This document shows positions 8,382 through 15,939 of a DNA stretch of 22,116 nt, piece by piece. Source of the stretch: Bacteroidota bacterium (GTDB lineage Bacteria > Bacteroidota > Bacteroidia > Chitinophagales > Chitinophagaceae); NCBI GenBank assembly GCA_023391315.1, contig JAEWBD010000405.1, positions 1 through 22,116 of the forward strand. The letters run 5' to 3'. Below the pieces are notes generated by a model. It did no database searches, was not told the DNA's origin, and worked only from the letters and a program-made list of their open reading frames with translations. Position numbers and translations under genes: made by a program. The stretch's first letter is position 1. The number at the start of each line of letters is the position of its first letter.

Positions 8382-8813
8382 TTATTTGAAAAGAGAAATG
8401 CCAAATATGAACAGGCATGCCACTTTAAGCACTTCTGTTCCTATATAATAAAAATGCAGGTTAGATGGCGGCAGCACTGCATTTTGCATACGCAGTTCAG
8501 CACGTGTATCGAGTGCCGGTAAAAGCCAGGAAGCCTGCAGGAGAACGATTAATAATGGAATGAAAAAAGCCAGGTTACGTAACGTTAACATCTGTTCGCC
8601 TGATAGCAGCAGGTTAACGAATATTATAACTGACAGTAAAATCTCTACGCGGTTAAGCGCTTTAAAAACAATGCGCCCTATGCCGAGGCCTACAGAAAGT
8701 GTAACGTTAGGTGCCCGGAATTTAATCCATGATTCCATAAAACTGATAGCGCAAACAAAGCCAATCCACACAAAAGTGATAACAATTGCTACGGGTAATT
8801 TTACTGTTGCCAT
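8382..8813 (-). CDS. Unrecognised four-TM membrane protein next to ric
   Basis: 143 residues with four predicted membrane helices: about 6-26 (PVAIVITFVWIGFVCAISFM), 56-70 (EILLSVIIFVNLLL), 80-98 (LAFFIPLLIVLLQASWLLP) and 124-141 (IGTEVLKVACLFIFGISLF). The pattern SFMESWIKFRAP after helix 1 and the size recall the DUF4149/TMEM205-like topology, but I cannot confirm that family. It lies 13 bp upstream of ric and 95 bp downstream of the 134-residue gene of the oxidase cluster, so it is probably co-expressed with Ric. No haem-ligand pattern or catalytic motif stands out. Confidence 0.75.
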   Translation of the reverse strand: MATVKLPVAIVITFVWIGFVCAISFMESWIKFRAPNVTLSVGLGIGRIVFKALNRVEILLSVIIFVNLLLSGEQMLTLRNLAFFIPLLIVLLQASWLLPALDTRAELRMQNAVLPPSNLHFYYIGTEVLKVACLFIFGISLFK

Positions 8814-8908
8814 GTTGAATAAATGTTGAGCATTTTAATAAGATCAATTGCAGGTATAACTTATTATTATTTTATGATGAAACTTCCGATGTCCGTATGC
8901 TTCAAAAT

Positions 8909-9313
8909 TCAGGATGCAGCAAAATATCTCACCAGGTAAAACAGCGCCCATCCTGCAAAGCCAATGATAAGTATCCAAACCCAGGCAGGAATACTTTGCG
9001 GTGTTTCACTGCCTTCAATAAGAAAAGATTTTTGATCGCCTTTGCCGTAAGCATTAATCATTAAGGGCAACACACCATCTACTACCGCATTTTCTTTAAT
9101 GCCCTCAACCGCAATGGCGGGGCCATTGCGCACAACGAATGGGATTTTACGAACGCCTTCCTTGCCCGTAGGATCTTTACTTACAATCTTCAATATATGT
9201 TCCCCATCTGTAAGCTTACGCGTATCTAATTCAAAGCTCACCGGTGAAAGCACTTCTGCCACAGGCTTGGTATCCTCATCAATAAAAATGAATATGGTAC
9301 TTTTATCACGCAT
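8909..9313 (-). CDS. Ig-like domain protein with C-terminal TM anchor, oxidase-cluster accessory
   Basis: 134 residues. Residues about 5-65 look like a bacterial Ig-like beta-sandwich (LDTRKLTDGEHILKIVSKDP, typical of 'tdGeHtl.v.a.D..G' domains), and a single membrane helix lies at about 109-131 (AWVWILIIGFAGWALFYLVRYF). There is no N-terminal signal peptide and no haem CxxCH. Either the Ig-like part is cytoplasmic, or it crosses as a C-terminally anchored protein by an unusual route. It begins one base after the stop of the 88-residue gene, so it is translated from the same transcript as the diheme cytochrome and oxidase subunit I. It may be a structural or assembly subunit; that is inference. 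Confidence 0.75.
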   Translation of the reverse strand: MRDKSTIFIFIDEDTKPVAEVLSPVSFELDTRKLTDGEHILKIVSKDPTGKEGVRKIPFVVRNGPAIAVEGIKENAVVDGVLPLMINAYGKGDQKSFLIEGSETPQSIPAWVWILIIGFAGWALFYLVRYFAAS

Positions 9314-9314
9314 A

Positions 9315-9581
9315 TTATTGGTTGTTTAAAATCATTCGCTTAATATGATCTTTAGATTTTTCGCCTGGCTTTACCAGCCATTTCACTGAAAAGAAAAGCG
9401 TTGCTAATACAATTATAACGGCTATATATACGATAAGGTAATCCCAGCGGCTGTCCGGGCCCGCACCATGTGTAATACCTCTTAAAATTCTAGGCTGGCT
9501 CTGTTCACAGGCAGGGCAGGCCGCAACAGTGCCCACAGATGCGATAAAAAAAATAATGATGCTGTTTATAAATTTCTTCAT
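9315..9581 (-). CDS. Small exported CxxC membrane protein of the oxidase cluster
   Basis: 88 residues: a hydrophobic export signal (MKKFINSIIIFFIASVGTVA), directly followed by CPAC (Cys22, Cys25), a short periplasmic loop (RGITHGAGPDSRWDY) and one membrane helix (about 47-69), then a basic cytoplasmic tail. The CxxC could bind a metal, act as a thiol-redox pair, or Cys22 could even be lipidated. Its start overlaps the stop of the diheme cytochrome gene by one base (TAATG), which indicates tight translational coupling. I do not recognise the family; an assembly factor or small subunit of the terminal oxidase is the best guess. Confidence 0.75.
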   Translation of the reverse strand: MKKFINSIIIFFIASVGTVAACPACEQSQPRILRGITHGAGPDSRWDYLIVYIAVIIVLATLFFSVKWLVKPGEKSKDHIKRMILNNQ

Positions 9582-10594
9582 TATTGCGGTGCATTTAATT
9601 TTACAAAATCCATAATCTTTTTTACTTCTTCAGGCGTTACGTGTTTGCCGCTATTGCCCCAACTGCTGCGTTCATAATTGATGATAGCAGACACTTCATT
9701 TTCACTAAAGCTCATGTTGGTTCCCACTGCAGGCATTACACCAAATTCCTGCCTGGCATCATAACCATTCATTATAATATTTACATACAATTCAAGATCA
9801 TCACCCAATACCACAGGGCTTCCTTTTAACGGCGGAAATGCTCCCGGCAGGCCTTCGCCATTTTCTTGATGGCACGACTGGCAGTTGGCAACAAATAATG
9901 ATTGCCCGTTTGCGCCTGCATCTTCAGCAACAGCACTGCCTGCAGCTTCTTTTTTTACTTCTCTCTTGTATAAAAATTCCGGCTGATTGGTTCCATCCGG
10001 CAATTTGGTTTGCCTGCGCGACTGTAGATAAGCGATCAGATACAGCGCATCTTTTGATGCCACTACTTTGCCTTCTTTTCCTTTTAAATATTCCGCCGGA
10101 ACATTTACAACAACATCATTTTTTGAAGGTTCTTTTTTTATGGTGAACAACCAGGGATAAGCAGGCATGACAGATTCCTTTACAACAATACGCGGGTTAA
10201 AAAGATGCACAAGGTTCCAGTCCTTTGATGGCTGCCGGTTACCCACATCAGTAAGGTCGGGGCCTGTACGTTCTGTTCCCATTAAGGTTGCAGTGTTACG
10301 CCAGAAATCGGTACGTTTTATACCTGCATAATCTGCCGCAAGGCTGGGGCGGCTGCCCCAGCTTTTATCCATATCCACATTGCGTACCTGTTGCGTATGG
10401 CAGGCAACACATCCATTCGCTACAAACAATGCTTTGCCCTTTACAGCGTCAGCACTTAATTTTTCTGCTCCGGGCAACGGCTGGTTATTTTCCTGGTTAT
10501 GAATAGCCGGCAGAATTGCCACCATCAACGTTAAACCAACAAACATTAACGTGGCAGCACCAAAAAGTTTTTTATGATTATTGAAGAATTCCAT
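9581..10594 (-). CDS. Membrane-anchored diheme cytochrome c, CcoO-like plus CcoP-like domains
   Basis: 337 residues. One N-terminal membrane anchor (about 10-30) precedes two periplasmic cytochrome c domains. Domain 1 is CcoO/FixO-like: CVACH at residues 62-66 in GCVACHTQQVR, ERTGPDLTDVGNR at 108-120, and the axial Met143 in SVMPAYPWL. Domain 2 (about 228-335) is a class I cytochrome c: CQSCH at 238-242, EGLPGAFPPLKGSP, axial Met287 in GVMPAVG. It would pass electrons to the binuclear site of the oxidase encoded 5 bp upstream. Standard cbb3 enzymes have monoheme CcoO and a separate diheme CcoP; here the two functions appear joined in one chain. No separate ccoP or ccoQ is seen. Confidence 0.9.
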   Translation of the reverse strand: MEFFNNHKKLFGAATLMFVGLTLMVAILPAIHNQENNQPLPGAEKLSADAVKGKALFVANGCVACHTQQVRNVDMDKSWGSRPSLAADYAGIKRTDFWRNTATLMGTERTGPDLTDVGNRQPSKDWNLVHLFNPRIVVKESVMPAYPWLFTIKKEPSKNDVVVNVPAEYLKGKEGKVVASKDALYLIAYLQSRRQTKLPDGTNQPEFLYKREVKKEAAGSAVAEDAGANGQSLFVANCQSCHQENGEGLPGAFPPLKGSPVVLGDDLELYVNIIMNGYDARQEFGVMPAVGTNMSFSENEVSAIINYERSSWGNSGKHVTPEEVKKIMDFVKLNAPQ

Positions 10595-10599
10595 TATGA

Positions 10600-12771
10600 T
10601 TAATATGATTTGGCAGGTTGAGAAATGAATGAACTATCTTTTTCAAGTTGCTGAATGGCCGAAGATTTTACATCTATTTCGTTGGTGCGTTTTATCATTT
10701 TATACATATTATAGGCGAAGAATACATGAGAAAGCCACATAAGGGTGCCGCCGATGGCCCGCCACAACCAGTAAGGTTCCATCAATTTTACACCATCCAT
10801 AAAAGGCTTGCCATTCAGCCATAATAAACCTTTTAATGTGCTGCCATACATAAGCGGCACAGTATAAAAAAGTAATCCTATCAGGGCCATCCAGAAATGA
10901 GCGCCTACCGTTATTTGCGGCGCTTCTTTGCCGGTAAGCCTTGGCACCACAGCATATATGCAGGCCCATAAAAAGAATGATATAATACCGTACATGGTTA
11001 GATGGGAATGTGCCACGGTAAAATCTGTAAAATGCCAGATAAGATTAGTAGAGCGGAAGGCTTCTGCCGTGCCCTGCATAGAACCGGTGAAATAAAAAAT
11101 AATACCCACTAAAAAGAACGGAAGTGTATAACTGTCTTTGATCTTATACCAGGCGCCTTTAAAAGTCATGAGGAAATTGGTAGTGCCGGCAATTACCGGA
11201 ATAGCCATACCTCCGCTGCCAACTATTGCTACAGTTTGCAGCCACCAGGGTATTGCACTGAATACAAAATGGTGTGTGCCGATGAGTGTATAAAATAATA
11301 TCTGCGTCCAGAAAGCAAGGATACCAAGGCTGTAGGAATAGATAGGTTTGTTAAGCTGCTGTGGCAGGAAATAATATACAATGCCAAGTGTAAATAACAT
11401 AAACCACATTCCTACACCCTGGTGCATGTAATAACCCTGAACGATGGTTTCTCCTAAACCATTTTGCCAGGAAGGAATATAAGCAGTTAGCGAGATTACG
11501 ATAGTGAAAATAATGGCCGATACCATATACCAGTTGGAGATATAAATTTCTTTTGTGGTGCGGGCCGCAATGGTTTTAATATAATTGATAAGGCTGAGTG
11601 CAAGACCAATACCGAATAACAGCATAACAGGCCATACATATTCACGGTATTCACCGCCGCCGTTATTAATACCCGCCATTAAACAAACAGAACCAATAAT
11701 AACCGATGCATTGATAAGGAACAACGCATACCAGCCCAGTTTTATGCTATATATTTTTACATTGCTTACCCTCGGCACTATATAATTGCCCAGGCCAAGC
11801 ATGCCAAGCGAAGCCCAGCCCCAAAAAACAGAATTGGTATGCACAGGGCGCAGGCGGCCAAAGCTAAGCCAGCTCACATGGTCAGCATCGGGCGCCACGA
11901 ATTTAATGCCGAGGTATTCGCCGATAGTGGTTCCAAATAACAACCAGAATGCTGAGCAACCCAGGTACCAAAGCACCAGCCGGGATAAAGCAGGATCGAT
12001 ATTTGGACGCGGTAAAGCCTTCTTCTTGATGGCCACGATAGGCATGCCTGGCTCCTGGCTAATGTTCAGTAAACCTCTCGAATCTTCTGCGGGTTCGTTT
12101 CCTGATAATTCATTATGGGAAAGCGAATAATCGAGCGCTTCTTTTCTTTTCTTCAATACGTCATTAACTTCTTCATCCGGTAATGCCTCCAGGTATTTGG
12201 CCAGCTTTGCGGCTTCTTCAAGGCGTATTTTATTCCGCTGCCGGTTAATGGCATTGCTTATTTTAATGGTAAGAAGAATAAGACCTGCCAGTATAGGAAT
12301 TAAAATAAGTATGATGGTGATGATAATGCCGCCTTCGCCCAGCAAGGAAGATGCGTCGGGCTTTCCAGGCGTTTGGGCTACAAGGTTACTGCCTGGTAAG
12401 AAGATAAATAATGATGCCAAGAAGACTAAAAGAATATTGCCTGCCTTGCCGGAAGATTTTTTATGCCGGAGCTGTAACAATTGTTCAATCTGTTTACTGC
12501 TGAGTTGCTGCGTATATTCCTTTAGCTTCTCTTTATAGGCTTCTGTTTTGTGTTTCTTATAACTGCTCCTCAGCGTTGAAACTCTTTCTTTGAGCATAAA
12601 GGCAGCTATGAGCAGCATAATTGCAATGATGAGCATAAGCCACAGCCATGCTTCTTTTGATTCAAATGAAAAAGCTGATGGCTTCATGCCCTGCGCCCAC
12701 AATGGAAAAGCGGTAAAAAGCAACGGGATAATGGACAGGCACTTCATCAATAACGTATTCCTGCATTTCAT
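10600..12771 (-). CDS. cbb3-like haem-copper oxidase/reductase subunit I with long N-terminal extension
   Basis: 723 residues. The core (about 260-695) is C-family (CcoN-like), with haem and copper ligands: H311 (FGRLRPVHTNSV, low-spin haem), H450 (YYMHQGVG) and H500-H501 (GTHHF) for CuB, Tyr494 six residues before H500 at the position of the cross-linked tyrosine, and H588/H590 (TVAHSH) for the two haems. By my manual alignment the Glu of the CcoN FEGP motif is Gln566 here. The first ~250 residues are not part of normal CcoN: two consecutive units of hydrophobic leader, TM helix and basic coiled-coil. The protein is an inner-membrane O2 or NO reductase. An in-frame ATG at 12747 (residue 9) is an alternative start. 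It is 44 bp downstream of the Rrf2 gene. Confidence 0.88.
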   Translation of the reverse strand: MKCRNTLLMKCLSIIPLLFTAFPLWAQGMKPSAFSFESKEAWLWLMLIIAIMLLIAAFMLKERVSTLRSSYKKHKTEAYKEKLKEYTQQLSSKQIEQLLQLRHKKSSGKAGNILLVFLASLFIFLPGSNLVAQTPGKPDASSLLGEGGIIITIILILIPILAGLILLTIKISNAINRQRNKIRLEEAAKLAKYLEALPDEEVNDVLKKRKEALDYSLSHNELSGNEPAEDSRGLLNISQEPGMPIVAIKKKALPRPNIDPALSRLVLWYLGCSAFWLLFGTTIGEYLGIKFVAPDADHVSWLSFGRLRPVHTNSVFWGWASLGMLGLGNYIVPRVSNVKIYSIKLGWYALFLINASVIIGSVCLMAGINNGGGEYREYVWPVMLLFGIGLALSLINYIKTIAARTTKEIYISNWYMVSAIIFTIVISLTAYIPSWQNGLGETIVQGYYMHQGVGMWFMLFTLGIVYYFLPQQLNKPIYSYSLGILAFWTQILFYTLIGTHHFVFSAIPWWLQTVAIVGSGGMAIPVIAGTTNFLMTFKGAWYKIKDSYTLPFFLVGIIFYFTGSMQGTAEAFRSTNLIWHFTDFTVAHSHLTMYGIISFFLWACIYAVVPRLTGKEAPQITVGAHFWMALIGLLFYTVPLMYGSTLKGLLWLNGKPFMDGVKLMEPYWLWRAIGGTLMWLSHVFFAYNMYKMIKRTNEIDVKSSAIQQLEKDSSFISQPAKSY

Positions 12772-12815
12772 ATTTAAGATATTAATACCTTTTTGTCTTT
12801 TTTATTTAAAAAAAA

Positions 12816-13247
12816 TTATCTTTTTAAAAAAGCTATATTATTTTCAAGCGCTTCTGTAAAAGCATCTATCCTTGTATTTTGCAGCATATCGAACAAACCC
12901 TGCCGTACTTTCTTAAAGTCAAAGTGAATGGGGCATGGCTTTATTTCCGAACATTGTTTTAGACCGAGGCCACAGCCGTAAAAAATTTTATCGCCGTCTA
13001 CTGCCTTTACAACATCTGCCAGCGATTGCTTCATAGATCCTTTATCAAGGTAAAACCCGCCTGAAGGGCCTTTGGCAGATTGCAACAAACCCTTGCGGGT
13101 TAAATCCTGCAGAATTTTTGCAATAAAATGTTCGGGTGAATTAATGCCTTTGGCTATTTCTTTTATACCTACCCTGCTATCCTGTTTTGTTTTTTGTGCA
13201 ATAAATATCATAGCCCTTATAGCATACTCGCAGGTTTTTGAAAACAT
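12816..13247 (-). CDS. Rrf2-family transcriptional regulator with three-cysteine cluster motif
   Basis: 143 residues. The N-terminal winged helix is typical Rrf2: FSKTCEYAIRAMIFIA, IKEIAKGINSPEHFIAKILQ, and LLQSAKGPSGGFYL. The cluster loop has C92, C99 and C105 (C-x6-C-x5-C), close to NsrR and IscR, which bind Fe-S clusters and respond to NO or Fe-S status. It is the first gene before the cbb3-like oxidase. Its own promoter carries a 26-bp inverted repeat at 13286-13311 that is repeated before the other operon at 16904-16929, so autoregulation and control of both blocks is the simplest reading. Whether the signal is NO, O2 or iron is not settled by sequence. Confidence 0.92.
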   Translation of the reverse strand: MFSKTCEYAIRAMIFIAQKTKQDSRVGIKEIAKGINSPEHFIAKILQDLTRKGLLQSAKGPSGGFYLDKGSMKQSLADVVKAVDGDKIFYGCGLGLKQCSEIKPCPIHFDFKKVRQGLFDMLQNTRIDAFTEALENNIAFLKR

Positions 13248-13264
13248 TCTTTGTTTTTATGATG

Positions 13265-13272
13265 CAAAGATA
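13265..13272 (-). promoter_or_regulatory. Candidate -7 box of the rrf2-oxidase operon
   Basis: On the minus strand TATCTTTG (13272-13265) matches the Bacteroidota TAnnTTTG element, 17 nt from the Rrf2 start codon. The 26-bp inverted repeat ends 13 bp upstream, so it covers the place where the -33 element should be. Binding there should block the sigma factor. Confidence 0.6.
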
Positions 13273-13285
13273 AATTCCAATTTTT

Positions 13286-13311
13286 AATAAAAGAGAAAAA
13301 ACTCTTTTATT
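13286..13311. promoter_or_regulatory. Candidate Rrf2 operator, copy 1 (rrf2 promoter)
   Basis: An inverted repeat with perfect 10-bp arms, AATAAAAGAG (13286-13295) and CTCTTTTATT (13302-13311), around a run of six A. Total length is 26 bp. A repeat of the same length and the same outer arms stands before the second operon at 16904-16929. Length, symmetry and position over the -33 region fit a homodimeric Rrf2 regulator. Confidence 0.65.
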
Positions 13312-13446
13312 TGCCAAATAAATTTTTACGGGTAGGGCAACTTACCATCGGCACAGCAAAACAGGCCTGGTAAAGAGTTTCGAAAAATATATTCATACTC
13401 ATTTCCGCGGTTAGAACACTATCTCGGACCGGCCATGTTTATATAT

Positions 13447-13776
13447 TCATTTCATTCCCAATTGTATCCTGCCTTCCGGTGTAAGCATTTCAAATCCCCA
13501 CGGCGGATCAAATGTCAATTCAACCACTATTTCTTTTCCCGGGAAAATTTTTTCCAGTGCATTGTGTACTCCATTGGTAATGGCTTCGCCCATCGGGCAA
13601 TGCGGTGTGGAGAGCGTCATTGTTACAATAATATTGTCCTGGTTAAACGCCACATCATATATCAGTCCAAGGTCTATCACGTTTACAAAAAGTTCAGGGT
13701 CTATCACATTATACAGCGCTTCCTGTGCTTTTAATTTTTCCGCAGAATGTGGATCGCTTAATGATATAGTCATCAT
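13447..13776 (-). CDS. SufT/MIP18-like (DUF59) Fe-S assembly protein
   Basis: 109 residues, matching the MIP18/DUF59 family: ALYNVIDPELFVNVIDLGLI (residues 20-39), VTMTLSTPHCPMG with the conserved Cys60, and a C-terminal LTFDPPWGFEMLTPEGR. Members act in maturation of Fe-S proteins (SufT, PaaD-like). The start codon overlaps the stop of the NnrS-like gene by four bases (ATGA), so translation is coupled. Its place in an operon with hemerythrin and DUF2249 proteins suggests repair or loading of clusters under NO stress; that is inference. Confidence 0.88.
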   Translation of the reverse strand: MMTISLSDPHSAEKLKAQEALYNVIDPELFVNVIDLGLIYDVAFNQDNIIVTMTLSTPHCPMGEAITNGVHNALEKIFPGKEIVVELTFDPPWGFEMLTPEGRIQLGMK

Positions 13777-15038
13777 ACAATTTTTGTTTTATGCAGCAGC
13801 ACCTTCATTACATTTATTACATACAGCGAAGACACTATTATCCATATCGCAGCGGCAATGCGGATGATAATAGCTGCATTTATAACGATGCCTGCGCAAA
13901 GCATTATAAGGGCAAGTATATAAAGCCTGAATTGCCATTGCACCAAAGTTTCGCTGTATAATTGTTTGGGCAACGGCACCTTTACTTTTCCTGAAAGGTT
14001 TTTGTAATGCGCATTCCATACAATAAAGGGTAGGGTTTTAAATGTTTTACCGAGTATGATACCTGTTATCCATCCCATAAATAAAAGGGCGCCATATAAT
14101 ATTGCCCAACGGGAACCTGCTGCGTATACAATTACAGGTATCAATAATATAGCGGCGCCCAGGCTTAGGAAAGAAATAAAGGTATGTTTCATCTGCACAT
14201 CTACATTTTTTCTAACGCGGCTTTTGAATGTATCATATAAATACAGCAGCCAGCATACAATACCGGCAGCAATCAATATAACATATATAATTATCCTTGC
14301 CGCAACAATGCCAAAAAAATAACCGTCGCATAAAAAAAATAATAATCCTGCATTTTGAAGTAGGCAGGCATATAGCAGCAGCTTTTGCTTTGCAGATTTG
14401 CCTAACAAAAACATAGGTACAAGTTTACTGCTTACACCGGTTATTAGTTGAAGAAACCAGCCGGCTAACCCTGCATGTGCATGCAATTTTAAAATTTCAA
14501 GATGGTTTTTACTGAAGAAAGGATAGCGTAAATTGATAGCGAGGAGCAATCCAGCTATAGCTGTAAATAATAACCACGCTCCTGAAGTAACAACAAATAA
14601 TTTTACAACCGAATAACGAATACAAATACGGCTTGTAAATAATACATTGATAAGGTAAGCGCATGCTGATAACACAATCAGCGCCCCCCCGCTTATCATT
14701 AGCCAGCCGGTATAAAAGTTATAAAAAGCCACAACAAGCAAAACAATGCCTGCTGTTAAAGTATACCAACATATAGCTGCGATAGTTGGACTAAACAAAT
14801 CACGTTCGCATATTACAGGCAGCAGTTGATGCGCTGCGCCAAAGATGATCATTGTTCCCCAGCCCAGCGCTGCTGTATGCACAATTGCCAGCAGGTGCGG
14901 ATTGAAATAGTGGCTTGTGAGATTACCTGCATCAAAAAACAGTAAAAAGCAAAGAACCCAAAATGCTATGGTGGCCGTTGCATAAAAAGGAAGAACTGCA
15001 TTGTTGGGTGGAGCTTTGCCTATATTGATATCTGCCAT
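13773..15038 (-). CDS. NnrS/haem-copper-oxidase-I-like polytopic membrane protein
   Basis: 421 residues with about 12 hydrophobic segments, from FYATATIAFWVLCFLLFF to IAAAIWIIVSSLYVINV. Candidate haem or metal ligands are H48 (FNPHLL), H54 (AIVHTAALGWG), H70 (GAAHQLLPV) and the pair H186-x-H188 (LKLHAHAGLAGWFLQ), a spacing like the HxH haem pair of oxidase subunit I. These blocks recall NnrS and the single-subunit oxidase-I-like proteins of Bacteroidota that often accompany NO metabolism genes. No CuB HH pair is seen, so it is probably not a complete oxidase. It is in the operon headed by the DUF2249-hemerythrin gene (19 bp after the DUF1858/DUF2249 gene). Exact function unknown. Confidence 0.75.
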   Translation of the reverse strand: MADINIGKAPPNNAVLPFYATATIAFWVLCFLLFFDAGNLTSHYFNPHLLAIVHTAALGWGTMIIFGAAHQLLPVICERDLFSPTIAAICWYTLTAGIVLLVVAFYNFYTGWLMISGGALIVLSACAYLINVLFTSRICIRYSVVKLFVVTSGAWLLFTAIAGLLLAINLRYPFFSKNHLEILKLHAHAGLAGWFLQLITGVSSKLVPMFLLGKSAKQKLLLYACLLQNAGLLFFLCDGYFFGIVAARIIIYVILIAAGIVCWLLYLYDTFKSRVRKNVDVQMKHTFISFLSLGAAILLIPVIVYAAGSRWAILYGALLFMGWITGIILGKTFKTLPFIVWNAHYKNLSGKVKVPLPKQLYSETLVQWQFRLYILALIMLCAGIVINAAIIIRIAAAIWIIVSSLYVINVMKVLLHKTKIV

Positions 15039-15057
15039 TGAGCAGGATTATTTACTG

Positions 15058-15909
15058 TTATACTGATGATGTTTTAAATAAGATCATCTTCACATTCTTT
15101 TCATCAATTGTGTGAATATGCACTTCATAATTTTTATTTGCCAGGTCTTCAAGAAGATATACAGGCACTCTTTTATGATGAACAAATAACATGTTGCCTT
15201 TGGGAAGTTCATCTAATTCTTTCAAGATGGTTTGCATCGGTAAAGGCATCTCCAGGCGGCGTACATCTATTTCTTTAATCTTCTCTTTTGAGAAAGCATC
15301 ATATACTGATTGAAAGGAATCAGCATCATCCATAATTACTTTATCACCTGCGTTACCAGCAGCTTTATTTACAACATCCTCTCGTTGTTTTTTCAGGAAA
15401 TAAGTATAAAATTCAGTATGGCTTTTTGCTTGCACATAACTGTCTTCTGCCTTTTCCTGCTTCAGCAAATGAATTAATGGCGTTGGAATAAAACTGTTGA
15501 TGATGCATAACACTTTGCCGGGCGCCACTTCTTTAAACTTTCCCAATATATTTTTCAGCGGGTCTGTACCCGACTCAATTATAGGGCGCACATCATACCA
15601 TATAATATCGCTCTCTTTAGCATTACGCAACCAAAAGGGTTTAGGTTGAATGGTTGTTTCTTTAGCTGAAGAAGTTATTTCATAACTAAAACCCAGCGGT
15701 ATCAATGCCGCTACAATATCTTTCACATTACAGTCCGCCATTTTTGCCGCTTCGGATATATTCACCCTTGAAGCCATCACCTTCCTTAGCACAGGATTTT
15801 TTAAACGGCGCAACGGTTTTGCAACTGCTGCAATAGCATCAATGGCTGATTTATTCAATGCAATCAGCTCTGATATTTTTGTATGGTCATTGATTATCAT
15901 TTCTTTCAT
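15058..15909 (-). CDS. DUF1858 plus two DUF2249 domains
   Basis: 283 residues, soluble, no signal peptide. Residues about 5-70 resemble DUF1858 (LRRLKNPVLRKVMASRVNIS, then EAAKMADCNVKDIVAALIPL). Two DUF2249 (TusA-like fold) domains follow: about 102-150 (WYDVRPIIESGTDPLKNILG) and about 212-280 (EIDVRRLEMPLPMQTILKEL, with MLFVHHKRVPVYLLEDL). DUF2249 and DUF1858 are often encoded beside Ric, hybrid-cluster and NO-related genes, but their chemistry is not established. It lies 30 bp downstream of a gene that also carries DUF2249 and 19 bp upstream of the NnrS-like gene, which makes a tight cytoplasmic/membrane set. Confidence 0.82.
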   Translation of the reverse strand: MKEMIINDHTKISELIALNKSAIDAIAAVAKPLRRLKNPVLRKVMASRVNISEAAKMADCNVKDIVAALIPLGFSYEITSSAKETTIQPKPFWLRNAKESDIIWYDVRPIIESGTDPLKNILGKFKEVAPGKVLCIINSFIPTPLIHLLKQEKAEDSYVQAKSHTEFYTYFLKKQREDVVNKAAGNAGDKVIMDDADSFQSVYDAFSKEKIKEIDVRRLEMPLPMQTILKELDELPKGNMLFVHHKRVPVYLLEDLANKNYEVHIHTIDEKNVKMILFKTSSV

Positions 15910-15939
15910 GGCGATATAATTTATTGCAACGAAACATAT

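Noticed and set aside
8369..8404. Upstream TTG start of ric at 8404.
   Set aside because: It would overlap the 4-TM gene by 23 bp and add residues not typical of Ric; MNNITAQTIVGEL is the normal N-terminus.
12792..12806. Half-site resembling the Rrf2 operator (AATAAAAAAGACAAA on the minus strand) in the 44-bp gap before the oxidase gene.
   Set aside because: It has two extra A compared with the operator arm and no matching second arm, and the region is A/T-rich. It may be chance, so it is not listed as an operator.
13312..13446. The intergenic stretch between the SufT-like gene and the Rrf2 promoter as a small RNA or terminator.
   Set aside because: Only a weak CTTACCA/TGGTAAA pairing with a long loop is visible and there is no conserved RNA pattern I can name.
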